Below are positions 47,653-59,871 of a stretch of 64,000 nucleotides of DNA, in pieces. The stretch's first letter is position 1; each line of letters starts with the position of its first letter. The position numbers were made by a program, and so were the translations under genes. The notes under the pieces were generated by a model. That model was not told the DNA's origin. It saw only the letters and a program-made list of their open reading frames with translations, and did not search any database. The stretch spans positions 29,419,033 through 29,483,032 of the forward strand of contig OZ026599.1 of assembly GCA_964020085.1 (NCBI GenBank), written 5' to 3'. Origin of the DNA: Micromussa lordhowensis. Taxonomy: Eukaryota; Cnidaria; Anthozoa; Scleractinia; Lobophylliidae.

Positions 47653-50552
47653 GGCACTTTAAGGAAATTTTAGATAAAACATGATGGCATTCGCGCCGGG
47701 GTGTTTTTTCTGGCCTTCTTTTTGCAGGAGTTTGACCTGCTCCCAACTTTGCAGAATTTCAGAAAACGCGCGCTGGGGGTCCCCTTGGCAAATTTGACAT
47801 AGCTCGGCTCCACGGGCACTTTTAGAGGCGCGCTTTGCAGCAAAATGTTGTGCTAGGTTGGCATTTTAAGAAAATGTTAGTTAGGACATGATGGCATTCG
47901 CGCCAGTGTGTTTTTTCTGGCCTTCTTTTTGCAGGAGTTTGACCTGCTCCCAACTTTGCAGAATTTCAGAAAACGCGCGCTGGGGGTCCCCTTGGCAAAT
48001 TTGACATAGCTCGGCTCTGCGGGCACTTTTAGAGGCGCTGTTTGCAGCAAAATGTTGTGCTAGGTTGGCACTTTAAGGAAATATTTGTTAGGACATGATG
48101 GCATTCGCGCCAGGGTGTTTTTTCTGGCCTTCTTTTTGCAGTAGTTTGACCTGCTCCCAACTTTGCAGAATTTCAGAAAACGCGCGCTAGGGGTCCCCTT
48201 GGCAAATTTGACATAGCTCGGCTCCACGGGCACTTTTAGAGGCGCGGTTTGCAGCAAAATGTTGTGCTAGGTTGGCACTTCAAGGAAATTTTAGTTAGGA
48301 CATGATGGCATTCGCGCCAGGGTGTTTTTTCTGGCCTTCTTTTTGCAGGAGTTTGACCTGCTCCCAACTTTGCAGAATTTCAGAAAACGCGCGCTGGGGG
48401 TCCCCTTGGCAAATTTGACATAGCTCGGCTCCACGGGCACTTTTAGAGGCGCGGTTTGCAGCAAAATGTTGTGCTAAGTTTGCACTTGAAGGAAATCCTA
48501 GTTAAGACATGATGGCATTCGCGCCAGGGTGTTTTTTCTGGCCTTTTTTTTGCAGGAGTTTGACCTGCTCCCAACTTTGCAGAATTTCAGAAAACGCGCG
48601 CTGGGGGTCCCCTTGGCAAATTTGACATAGCTCGGCTCCACGGGCACTTTTAGAGGCGCGGTTTGCAGCAAAATGTTGTGCTAGGTTAGCACTTCAAGGA
48701 CATTTTAGTTAGGACATGATGGCATTCGCGCCAGGGTGTTTTTTCTGGCCTTCGCTTTGCACGAGTTTGACCTGCTCCCAACTTTGCAGAATTTTAGAAA
48801 ACGCGCGCTGGGGGTCCCCTTGGCAAATTTGACATAGCTCGGCTCCACGGGCACTTTTAGAGGCGCGGTTTGCAGCAAAATGTTGTGCTAGGTTGGCACT
48901 TCAAGGACATTTTAGTTAGGACATGATGGCATTCGCGCCAGGGTGTTTTTTCTGGCCTTCTCTTTGCAGGAGTTTGACCTGCTCCCAACTTTGCAGAATT
49001 TTAGAAAACGCGCGCTGGGGGTCCCCTTGGCAAATTTGACATAGCTCGGCTCCACGGGCACTTTTAGAGGCGCGGTTTGCAGCAAAATGTTGTGCTAGGT
49101 TGGCACTTGAAGGAAATTGTAATTACGAGATGATGGCATTCGCGCCAGGGTGTTTTTTCTGGCCTTCTTTTTGCAGGAGTTTGACCCTCTCCCAACTTTG
49201 CAGAATTTTAGAAAACGCGCGCTGGGGGTCCCCTTGGCAAATTTGACATAGCTCGGCTCCACGGGCACTTTTAGAGGCGCGGTTTGCAGCAAAATGTTGT
49301 GCTAGGTTGGCACTTTAAGGGAATTTTAGTTAAGACATGGTGGCATTCGCGCCAGGGTGTTTTTTTCTGGCCTTCTTTTTGCAGGAGTTTGACCTGCTCC
49401 CAACTTTGCAGAATTTCAGAAAACGCGCGCTGGGGGTCCCCTTGGCAAATTTGACATAGCTCGGCTCCACGGGCACTTTTAGAGGCGCGGTTTGCAGCAA
49501 AATGTTGTGCTAGGTTGGCACTTTAAGGAAATTTTTAGTTAAGACATGGTGGCATTCGCGCCAGGGTGTTTTTTTCTGGCCTTCTTTTTGCAGAAGTTTG
49601 ACCTGCTCCCAACTTTGCAGAATTTCAGAAAACGCGCGCTGGGGGGCCCTTGGCAAATTTGACATAGCTCGGCTCTACGGACACTTTTAAAGGCGCAGTT
49701 TGCAGCAAAATGTTGTGCTAGGTTGCCACTTTAAGGAAATTCTAGTTACGACATGATGGCATTCGCGGCAGGGTGTTTTTTCTGGCCTTCTTTTTGCAGG
49801 AGTTTGACCTGCTCCCAACTTTGCAGAATTTCAGAAAACGCGCGCTGGGGGTCCCCTTGGCAAATTTGACATAGCTCGGCTCTACGGGCACTTTTAGAGG
49901 CGCGGTTTGCAGCAAAATGTTGTGCTAGGTTGGCACTTCAAGGGAATCGTAGTTAAGACATGATGGCATTCGCGCCAGGTTCTTTTTTCTGGCCTTCTTT
50001 TTGCAGGAGTTTGACCTGCTCCCAACTTTGCAGAATTTTAGAAAACGCGCGCTGGGGGTCCCCTTGGCAAATTTGACATAGCTCGGCTCCACGGGCACTT
50101 TTAAAGGCGCGCTTTGCAGCAAAATGTTGTGCTAGGTTGGCACTTGAAGGAAGTCCTAGTTAAGACATGATGGCATTCGCGCCAGGGTGTTTTTTCTGGC
50201 CTTCTTTTTGCAGGAGTTTGACCTGCTCCCAACTTTGCAGAATTTCAGAAAACGCGCGCTGAGGGTCCCCTTGGCAAATTTGACATAGCTCGGCTCCACG
50301 GGCACTTTTAGAGGCGCGGTTTGCAGCAAAATGTTGTGCTAGGTTGGCACTTCAAGGGAATCGTAGTTAAGACATGATGGCATTCGCGCCAGGGTGTTTT
50401 TTCTGGCCTTCTTTTTGCAGGAGTTTGACCTGCTCCCAACTTTGCAGAATTTTAGAAAACGCGCGCTGGGGGTCCCCTTGGCAAATTTGACATAGCTCGG
50501 CTCCACGGGCACTTTTAAAGGCGCGGTTTGCAGCAAAATGTTGTGCTAGGTT
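47653..50552. repeat. 14-monomer HOR, copy 1 (2,900 bp)
   Basis: M231-M244. Markers in order include GCGCGCTTTGC, GGCATTTTAAG with CCAGTGTG and CTCTGCGGG, ATATTTGTTAGG with GCGCTAGGGG, the TGCACTT head, CTTCGCTTTGCACGAG, AAGGACATTTTAG, TTGTAATTACGAGATG with GACCCTC, two ATGGTGG monomers, TTGCCACTTTAAGG with CGCGGCAGGG, and the alternating pair GGGAATCGTAG/GAAGTCCTAG with GCTGAGGGTCC. Two of the fourteen monomers are 208 bp, giving 2,900 rather than 2,898 bp. Confidence 0.92.
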
Positions 50553-53452
50553 GGCACTTTAAGGAAATTTTAGTTAGGACATGATGGCATTCGCGCCGGG
50601 GTGTTTTTTCTGGCCTTCTTTTTGCAGGAGTTTGACCTGCTCCCAACTTTGCAGAATTTCAGAAAACGCGCGCTGGGGGTCCCCTTGGCAAATTTGACAT
50701 AGCTCGGCTCCACGGGCACTTTTAGAGGCGCGCTTTGCAGCAAAATGTTGTGCTAGGTTGGCATTTTAAGAAAATGTTAGTTAGGACATGATGGCATTCG
50801 CGCCAGTGTGTTTTTTCTGGCCTTCTTTTTGCAGGAGTTTGACCTGCTCCCAACTTTGCAGAATTTCAGAAAACGCGCGCTGGGGGTCCCCTTGGCAAAT
50901 TTGACATAGCTCGGCTCTGCGGGCACTTTTAGAGGCGCTGTTTGCAGCAAAATGTTGTGCTAGGTTGGCACTTTAAGGAAATATTTGTTAGGACATGATG
51001 GCATTCGCGCCAGGGTGTTTTTTCTGGCCTTCTTTTTGCAGGAGTTTGACCTGCTCCCAACTTTGCAGAATTTCAGAAAACGCGCGCTAGGGGTCCCCTT
51101 GGCAAATTTGACATAGCTCGGCTCCACGGGCACTTTTAGAGGCGCGGTTTGCAGCAAAATGTTGTGCTAGGTTGGCACTTCAAGGAAATTCTAGTTAGGA
51201 CATGATGGCATTCGCGCCAGGGTGTTTTTTCTGGCCTTCTTTTTGCAGGAGTTTGACCTGCTCCCAACTTTGCAGAATTTCAGAAAACGCGCGCTGGGGG
51301 TCCCCTTGGCAAATTTGACATAGCTCGGCTCCACGGGCACTTTTAGAGGCGCGGTTTGCAGCAAAATGTTGTGCTAAGTTTGCACTTGAAGGAAATCCTA
51401 GTTAAGACATGATGGCATTCGCGCCAGGGTGTTTTTTCTGGCCTTTTTTTTGCAGGAGTTTGACCTGCTCCCAACTTTGCAGAATTTCAGAAAACGCGCG
51501 CTGGGGGTCCCCTTGGCAAATTTGACATAGTTCGGCTCCACGGGCACTTTTAGAGGCGCGGTTTGCAGCAAAATGTTGTGCTAGGTTAGCACTTCAAGGA
51601 CATTTTAGTTAGGACATGATGGCATTCGCGCCAGGGTGTTTTTTCTGGCCTTCGCTTTGCACGAGTTTGACCTGCTCCCAACTTTGCAGAATTTTAGAAA
51701 ACGCGCGCTGGGGGTCCCCTTGGCAAATTTGACATAGCTCGGCTCCACGGGCACTTTTAGAGGCGCGGTTTGCAGCAAAATGTTGTGCTAGGTTGGCACT
51801 TCAAGGACATTTTAGTTAGGACATGATGGCATTCGCGCCAGGGTGTTTTTTCTGGCCTTCTCTTTGCAGGAGTTTGACCTACTCCCAACTTTGCAGAATT
51901 TTAGAAAACGCGCGCTGGGGGTCCCCTTGGCAAATTTGACATAGCTCGGCTCCACGGGCACTTTTAGAGGCGCGGTTTGCAGCAAAATGTTGTGCTAGGT
52001 TGGCACTTGAAGGAAATTGTAATTACGAGATGATGGCATTCGCGCCAGGGTGTTTTTTCTGGCCTTCTTTTTGCAGGAGTTTGACCCTCTCCCAACTTTG
52101 CAGAATTTTAGAAAACGCGCGCTGGGGGTCCCCTTGGCAAATTTGACATAGCTCGGCTCCACGGGCACTTTTAGAGGCGCGGTTTGCAGCAAAATGTTGT
52201 GCTAGGTTGGCACTTTAAGGGAATTTTAGTTAAGACATGGTGGCATTCGCGCCAGGGTGTTTTTTTCTGGCCTTCTTTTTGCAGGAGTTTGACCTGCTCC
52301 CAACTTTGCAGAATTTCAGAAAACGCGCGCTGGGGGTCCCCTTGGCAAATTTGACATAGCTCGGCTCCACGGGCACTTTTAGAGGCGCGGTTTGCAGCAA
52401 AATGTTGTGCTAGGTTGGCACTTTAAGGAAATTTTTAGTTAAGACATGGTGGCATTCGCGCCAGGGTGTTTTTTTCTGGCCTTCTTTTTGCAGAAGTTTG
52501 ACCTGCTCCCAACTTTGCAGAATTTCAGAAAACGCGCGCTGGGGGGCCCTTGGCAAATTTGACATAGCTCGGCTCTACGGACACTTTTAAAGGCGCAGTT
52601 TGCAGCAAAATGTTGTGCTAGGTTGCCACTTTAAGGAAATTCTAGTTACGACATGATGGCATTCGCGGCAGGGTGTTTTTTCTGGCCTTCTTTTTGCAGG
52701 AGTTTGACCTGCTCCCAACTTTGCAGAATTTCAGAAAACGCGCGCTGGGGGTCCCCTTGGCAAATTTGACATAGCTCGGCTCTACGGGCACTTTTAGAGG
52801 CGCGGTTTGCAGCAAAATGTTGTGCTAGGTTGGCACTTCAAGGGAATTGTAGTTAAGACATGATGGCATTCGCGCCAGGGTCTTTTTTCTGGCCTTCTTT
52901 TTGCAGGAGTTTGACCTGCTCCCAACTTTGCAGAATTTTAGAAAACGCGCGCTGGGGGTCCCCTTGGCAAATTTGACATAGCTCGGCTCCACGGGCACTT
53001 TTAAAGGCGCGCTTTGCAGCAAAATGTTGTGCTAGGTTGGCACTTGAAGGAAGTCCTAGTTAAGACATGATGGCATTCGCGCCAGGGTGTTTTTTCTGGC
53101 CTTCTTTTTGCAGGAGTTTGACCTGCTCCCAACTTTGCAGAATTTCAGAAAACGCGCGCTGAGGGTCCCCTTGGCAAATTTGACATAGCTCGGCTCCACG
53201 GGCACTTTTAGAGGCGCGGTTTGCAGCAAAATGTTGTGCTAGGTTGGCACTTCAAGGGAATTGTAGTTAAGACATGATGGCATTCGCGCCAGGGTGTTTT
53301 TTCTGGCCTTCTTTTTGCAGGAGTTTGACCTGCTCCCAACTTTGCAGAATTTTAGAAAACGCGCGCTGGGGGTCCCCTTGGCAAATTTGACATAGCTCGG
53401 CTCCACGGGCACTTTTAAAGGCGCGGTTTGCAGCAAAATGTTGTGCTAGGTT
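50553..53452. repeat. 14-monomer HOR, copy 2 (2,900 bp)
   Basis: M245-M258 repeat M231-M244 base for base with about ten differences by eye, three of them clustered in the head of the first monomer (TAGATAAAAC versus TAGTTAGGAC). Every indel is shared. It is the longest near-identical tandem pair in the window and the most recent large amplification. A third round starts at 53453 with another related monomer but does not continue in the same order. Confidence 0.92.
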
Positions 53453-55731
53453 GGCACTTTAAGGAAATTTTAGTTAGGACATGATGGCATTCGCGGCAGG
53501 GTGTTTTTTCTGGCCTTCTTTTTGCAGGAGTTTGACCTGCTCCCAACTTTGCAGAATTTCAGAAAACGCGCGCTGGGGGTCCCCTTGGCAAATTTGACAT
53601 AGCTCGGCTCCACGGGCACTTTTAGAGGCGCGGTTTGCAGCAAAAGGTTGTGCTAGGTTGGCACTTCAAGCGAATTGTAGTTAAGACATGATGGCATTCG
53701 CGCCAGGGTGTTTTTTCTGGCCTTCTTTTTGCAGGAGTTTGACCTGCTCCCAACTTTGCAGAATTTTAGAAAACGCGCGCTGGGGATCCCCTTGGCAAAT
53801 TTGACATAGCTCGGCTCCACGGGCACTTTTAAAGACGCGGTTTGCAGCAAAATGTTGTGCTAGGTTGGCACTTGAAGGAAGTCCTAGTTAAGACATGATG
53901 GCATTCGCGCCAGGGTGTTTTTTCTGGCCTTCTTTTTGCAGGAGTTTGACCTGCTCCCAACTTTGCAGAATTTCAGAAAACGCGCGCTGAGGGTCCCCTT
54001 GGCAAATTTGACATAGCTCGGCTCCACGGGCACTTTTAGAGGCGCGGTTTGCAGCAAAATGTTGTGCTAGGTTGGCACTTCAAGGGAATTGTAGTTAAGA
54101 CATGATGGCATTCGCGCCAGGGTGTTTTTTCTGGCCTTCTTTTTGCAGGAGTTTGACCTGCTCCCAACTTTGCAGAATTTTAGAAAACGCGCGCTGGGGG
54201 TCCCCTTGGCAAATTTGACATAGCTCGGCTCCACGGGCACTTTTAAAGGCGCGGTTTGCAGCAAAATGTTGTGCTAGGTTGGCACTTTAGGGAAATTTTA
54301 GTTAGGACATGATGGCATTCGCGCCAGGGTGTTTTTTCTGGCCTTTTTTTTGCAGGAGTTTGACCTGCTCCCAACTTTGCAGAATTTCAGAATACAAGCG
54401 CTGGGGGTCCCCTTGGCACATTTGACATAGCTCGGCTCCACGGGCACTTTTAGAGGCGCGGTTTGCAGCAAAGTGTTGTGCTAGGTTGGTACTTCAAGCA
54501 AATTCTAGTAAGGACATGATGGCATTCGCGCCAGGGTGTTTTTTCTGGCCTTCTTTTTGCAGGAGTTTGACCTGCTCCCAACTTTGCAGAATTTCAGAAA
54601 ACGCGCGCTGGGGGTCCCCTTGGCAAATTTGACATAGCTCGGCTCCACGGGCACTTTTAGAGGCGCGGTTTGCAGCAAAATGTTGTGCTAGGTTGGCACT
54701 TTAAGGGAATTTTAGTTAAGACATGGTGGCATTCGCGCCAGGGTGTTTTTTTCTGGCCTTCTTTTTGCAGGAGTTTGACCTGCTCCCAACTTTGCAGAAT
54801 TTCAGAAAACGCGCGCTGGGGGTCCCCTTGGCAAATTTGACATAGCTCGGCTCCATGGGCACTTTTAGAGGCGCGGTTTGCAGCAAAATGTTGTGCTAGG
54901 TTGGCACTTCAAGGGAATCGTAGTTAAGACATGGTGGCATTCGCGCCAGGGTGTTTTTTTCTGGCCTTCTTTTTGCAGGAGTTTGACCTGCTCCCAACTT
55001 TGCAGAATTTCAGAAAACGCGCGCTGGGGGTCCCCTTGGCAAATTTGACATAGCTCGGCTCTACGGGCACTTTTAAAGGCGCGGTTTGCAGCAAAATGTT
55101 GTGCTAGGTTGGCACTTTAAGGAAATTCTAGTTAGGACATGATGGCATTCGCGGCAGGGTGTTTTTTATTGCCTTCTTTTTGCAGGAGTTTGACCTGCTC
55201 CCAACTTTGCAGAATTTCAGAATACAAGCGCTGGGGGTCCCCTTGGCACATTTGACATAGCTCGGCTCCACGGGCACTTTTAGAGGCGCGGTTTGCAGCA
55301 AAGTGTTGTGCTAGGTTGGTACTTTAAGCAAATTCTAGTAAGGACATGATGGCATTCGCGCCAGGGTGTTTTTTCTGGCCTTCTTTTTGCAGGAGTTTGA
55401 CCTGCTCCCAACTTTGCAGAATTTCAGAAAACGCGCGCTGGGGGTCCCCTTGGCAAATTTGACATAGCTCGGCTCTACGGGCACTTTTAAAGGCGCGGTT
55501 TGCAGCAAAATGTTGTGCTAGGTTGGCACTTTAAGGAAATTCTAGTTAGGACATGATGGCATTCGCGGCAGGGTGTTTTTTCTGGCCTTCTTTTTGCAGG
55601 AGTTTGACCTGCTCCCAACTTTGCAGAATTTCAGAAAACGCGCGCTGGGGGTCCCCTTGGCAAATTTGACATAGCTCAGCTCCACGGGCACTTTTAGAGG
55701 CGCGGTTTGCAGCAAAATGTTGTGCTAGGTT
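53453..55731. repeat. mixed dimer and tetramer repeats M259-M269
   Basis: M260-M262 continue the GGGAATTGTAG/GAAGTCCTAG alternation of the 14-mer's end. M263 (54281) and M267 (55111) share the unusual GAATACAAGCG, GGCACATTTG and GCAAAGTG; M264 and M268, which follow them, share GGTACTT with AAGCAAATTCTAGTAAGG. The pair is therefore repeated at four-monomer spacing. M265-M266 carry ATGGTGG and an extra T as in the 14-mer. Confidence 0.82.
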
Positions 55732-56559
55732 GGCACTTTAAGGGAATCGTAGTTAAGACATGATGGCATTCGCGCCAGGGTGTTTTTTCTGGCCTTCTTT
55801 TTGCAGGAGTTTGACCTGCTCCCAACTTTGCAGAATTTTAGAAAACGCGCGCTGGGGGTCCCCTTGGCAAATTTGACATAGCTCGGCTCCACGGGCACTT
55901 TTAAAGGCGCGGTTTGCAGCAAAATGTTGTGCTAGGTTGGCACTTGAAGGAAGTCCTAGTTAAGACATGATGGTATTCGCGCCAGGGTGTTTTTTCTGGC
56001 CTTCTTTTTGCAGGAGTTTGACCTGCTCACAACTTTGCAGAATTTCAGAAAACGCGCGCTGAGGGTCCCCTTGGCAAATTTGACATAGCTCGGCTCCACG
56101 GGCACTTTTAGAGCCGCGGTTTGCAGCAAAATGTTGTGCTAGGTTAGCACTTTAAGGGAATCCTAGTTAAGAAATGATGGCATTCGCGCCAGGGTGTTTT
56201 TTCTGCCCTTCTTTTTGCAGGAGTTTGACCTGCTCCCAACTTTGCAGAATTGGAGAAAACGCGCGATGGGGGTCCCCTTGGCAAATTTGACATAGCTCGG
56301 CTCTACCGGCACTTTTAAAGGCGCGGTTTGCAGCAAAATGTTGTGCTAGGTTGGCACTTTAAGGAAATTCTAGTTACGACATGATGGCATTCGCGGCGGG
56401 GTGTTTTTTCTGGCCTTCTTTTTGCAGGAGTTTGACCTGCTCCCAACTTTGCAGAATTTCAGAAAACACGGGCTGGGGGTCCCCTTGGCAAATTTGACAT
56501 AGCTCGGCTCCACGGGCACTTTTAGAGGCGCGGTTTGCAGCAAAATGTTGTGCTAGGTT
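55732..56559. repeat. tetramer HOR, copy 1 (divergent)
   Basis: M270-M273. The first three monomers match the next two tetramers (GGGAATCGTAG with TTTTAAAGG, GAAGTCCTAG with GAGGGTCC and GAGCCGCGG, then GGGAATCCTAG with TAAGAAATG and AATTGGAGAAAAC). The fourth differs, with CGCGGCGGGG and AACACGGGCTGG. Confidence 0.82.
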
Positions 56560-57387
56560 GGCACTTTAAGGGAATGGTAGTTAAGACATGATGGCATTCG
56601 CGCCAGGGTGTTTTTTCTGGCCTTCTTTTTGCAGGAGTTTGACCTGCTCCCAACTTTGCAGAATTTTAGAAAACGCGCGCTGGGGGTCCCCTTGGCAAGT
56701 TTGACATAGCTCGGCTCCACGGGCACTTTTAAAGGCGCGGTTTGCAGCAAAATGTTGTGCTAGGTTGGCACTTGAAGGAAGTCCTAGTTAAGACATGATG
56801 GCATTCGCGCCAGGGTGTTTTTTCTGGCCTTCTTTTTCCAGGAGTTTGACCTGCTCCCAACTTTGCAGAATTTCAGAAAACGCGCGCTGAGGGTCCCCTT
56901 GGCAAATTTGACATAGCTCGGCTCCACGGGCACTTTTAGAGCCGCGGTTTGCAGCAAAATGTTGTGCTAGGTTGGCACTTGAAGGGAATCCTAGTTAAGA
57001 AATGATGGCATTCGCGCCAGGGTGTTTTTTCTGGCCTTCTTTTTGCAGGAGTTTGACCTGCTCCCAACTTTGCAGAATTGGAGAAAACGCGCGCTGGGGG
57101 TCCCCTTGGCAAATTTGACATAGCTCGGCTCCACGGGCACTTTTAAAGGCGCGGTTTGCAGCAAAATGTTGTGCTAGGTTGGCATTTCAAGGAAGTTCTA
57201 GTTAAGACATGATGGCATTCGCGCCAGGGTGTTTTTTCTGGCCTTCTTTTTGCAGGAGTTTGACCTGCTCCCAACTTTGCAGAATTTCAGAAAACGCGCG
57301 CTGGTGGTCCCCTTGGCAAATTTGACATAGCTCGGCTCCACGGGCACTTTTAGAGGCGCGGTTTGCAGCAAAATGTTGTGCTAGGTT
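56560..57387. repeat. tetramer HOR, copy 2
   Basis: M274-M277, 828 bp. Markers are GGCAAGTTTG with TTTTAAAGG, TTTTTCCAGG with GAGGGTCC and GAGCCGCGG, TAAGAAATG with AATTGGAGAAAAC, and the GGCATTTCAAGGAAGTTC head. Confidence 0.9.
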
Positions 57388-58215
57388 GGCACTTTAAGGG
57401 AATTGTAGTTAAGACATGATGGCATTCGCGCCAGGGTGTTTTTTCTGGCCTTCTTTTTGCAGGAGTTTGAACTGCTCCCAACTTTGCAGAATTTTAGAAA
57501 ACGCGCGCTGGGGGTCCCCTTGGCAAGTTTGACATAGCTCGGCTCCACGGGCACTTTTAAAGGCGCGGTTTGCAGCAAAATGTTGTGCTAGGTTGGCACT
57601 TGAAGGAAGTCCTAGTTAAGACATGATGGCATTCGCGCCAGGGTGTTTTTTCTGGCCTTCTTTTTCCAGGAGTTTAACCTGCTCCCAACTTTGCAGAATT
57701 TCAGAAAACGCGCGCTGAGGGTCCCCTTGGCAAATTTGACATAGCTCGGCTCCACGGGCACTTTTAGAGCCGCGGTTTGCAGCAAAATGTTGTGCTAGGT
57801 TGGCACTTCAAGGGAATCCTAGTTAAGAAATGATGGCATTCGCGCCAGGGTGTTTTTTCTGGCCTTCTTTTTGCAGGAGTTTGACCTGCTCCCAACTTTG
57901 CAGAATTGGAGAAAACGCGCGCTGGGGGTCCCCTTGGCAAATTTGACATAGCTCGGCTCCACGGGCACTTTTAAAGGCGCGGTTTGCAGCAAAATGTTGT
58001 GCTAGGTTGGCATTTCAAGGAAGTTCTAGTTAAGACATGATGGCATTCGCGCCAGGGTGTTTTTTCTGGCCTTCTTTTTGCAGGAGTTTGACCTGCTCCC
58101 AACTTTGCAGAATTTCAGAAAACGCGCGCTGAGGGTCCCCTTGGCAAATTTGACATAGCTCGGCTCCACGGGCATTTTTAGAGGCGCGGTTTGCAGCAAA
58201 ATGTTGTGCTAGGTT
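57388..58215. repeat. tetramer HOR, copy 3
   Basis: M278-M281 repeat M274-M277 at exactly 828 bp with a few substitutions, for example GTTTAACC in M279 and GAGGGTCC instead of GGTGGTCC in the fourth monomer. The last monomer also begins the unit that recurs at 59872. Confidence 0.9.
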
Positions 58216-59871
58216 AGCACTTTAAGGAAATTTTAGTTAGGACATGATGGCATTCGCGCCAGGGTGTTTTTTCTGGCCTTCTTTTTGCAGGAGTTTGACC
58301 TACTTCCAACTTTGCAGAATTTTAGAAAACGCGCGCTGGGGGTCCCCTTGGCAAATTTGACATAGCTCGGCTCCACGGGCACTTTTAGAGGCGCGGTTTG
58401 CAGCAAAATGTTGTGCTAGGTTGGCACTTTTAGGAAATGTTAGTTAGGACATGATGGCATTCGCGCCAAAATGTTTTTTTTGGCCCTCTTTTTGCAGGAG
58501 TTTGACCTGCTTCCAACTTTGCAGAATTTCAGAAAACGCGCGCTGGGTGTCCCCTTGGCAAATTTGACATAGCTCGGCTCCAGGGGCACATTTAGAGGCG
58601 CGGTTTGCAGCAAAATGTTGTGCTGGGTTGGCAGTTTAAGGAAATTTTAGTTAGGACATGATGGCATTCGCGCCAGGGTGTTTTTTTTGGCCTTCCTTTT
58701 GCAGGAATTTGACCTGCTCCCAACTTTGCAGAATTTCAGAAAACGCGCGCTGGGGGTCCCCTTGGCAAATTTTACATAGCTCGGCTCCACGGGCACTTTT
58801 AGAGGCGCGGTTTGCAGCAAAATGTTGTGCTAGGTTGGCACTTTAAGGAAATATTAGTTACGACATGATGGCATTTGCGCGAGGGTGTTTTTTCTGGCCT
58901 TATTTTTGCAGGAGTTTGACCTGCTCCCAACTTTGCAGAATTTCAGAAAACGCGCGCTGGGGGTCCCCTTGGCAAATTTGACATAGCTTAGCTCCACGGG
59001 CACTTTTAGAGACGCGGTTTGCAGCAAAATGTTGTGCTAGGTTAGTACTTTAAGGAAATTTTAGTTAAAACATGATGGCATTCGCGCCAGGATGTCTTTT
59101 TTGGCCTTTTTTTTGCAGGAGTTTGACCTGCTCTCAACTTTGCAGAATTTCAGAAAACGCGCGCTGGGGGTCCCAATGGCAAATTTGACATAGCTCGGCT
59201 CCACGGGCACTTTTAGAGGCGCGGATTGCAGCAAAATGTTGTGCTAGGTTGGCACTTGAAGGAAATTTTAGTTAGCACATGATGGCATTCGCGCCAGGGT
59301 GGTTTTTTTTGGCCTTCTTTTTGCAGGAGTTTGACCTGCTCCCAACTTTGCAGAATTTCAGAAAACGCGCGCTGGGGGTCCCCTTGGCAAATTTGACATA
59401 GCTCGGCTCCACGAGCACTTTTAGAGGCGCGGTTTGCAGCAAAATGTTGTGCTAGGTTGGCACTTTAAGGAAATTTTAGTTAGGACATAATGGGATTCGC
59501 GCCAGGGTGTTTTCTTTGGCCTTCTTTTTGCAGGAGTTTAACCTGCTCCCAACTTTGCAGAATTTCAGAAAACGCGCGCTGTGGGTCCCCTCTGCAAATA
59601 AGACATAGCTCGGCTCCACGGGCACTTTTAGAGGCGCGGTTTGCAGCAAAATGTTGTGCTAGGTTGGCACTTTAAGGAAAACTTGTTAAGACATGATGGC
59701 ATTCGCGCCAGGGTGTTTTTTCTGGCCTTCTTTTTGCAGGAGTTTGACCTGCTCCCAACTTTGCAGAATTTCAGAAAACGCGCGCTGGGGGTCCCCTTGG
59801 CAAATTTGACATAGCTCGGCTCCACGGGCACTTTTAAAGGCGCGGTTTGCAGCAAAATGTTGTGCTAGGTT
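58216..59871. repeat. 8-monomer block, version 1
   Basis: M282-M289. Markers in order: GACCTACTTCC, CACTTTTAGG with GCCAAAATG and CCAGGGGCAC, GGCAGTTTAAGG with GCAGGAATTTG, ATATTAGTTACGAC with GCGCGAGGG and TAGCTTAGC, AGTACTTTAAGG with CCAGGATGTC and TCCCAATGG, GTTAGCAC, ATAATGGGATTCG with CTCTGCAAATAAGAC, and GGAAAACTTGTTAAG. Five of these recur in order from 60079, and the last again at 61321. Confidence 0.85.
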
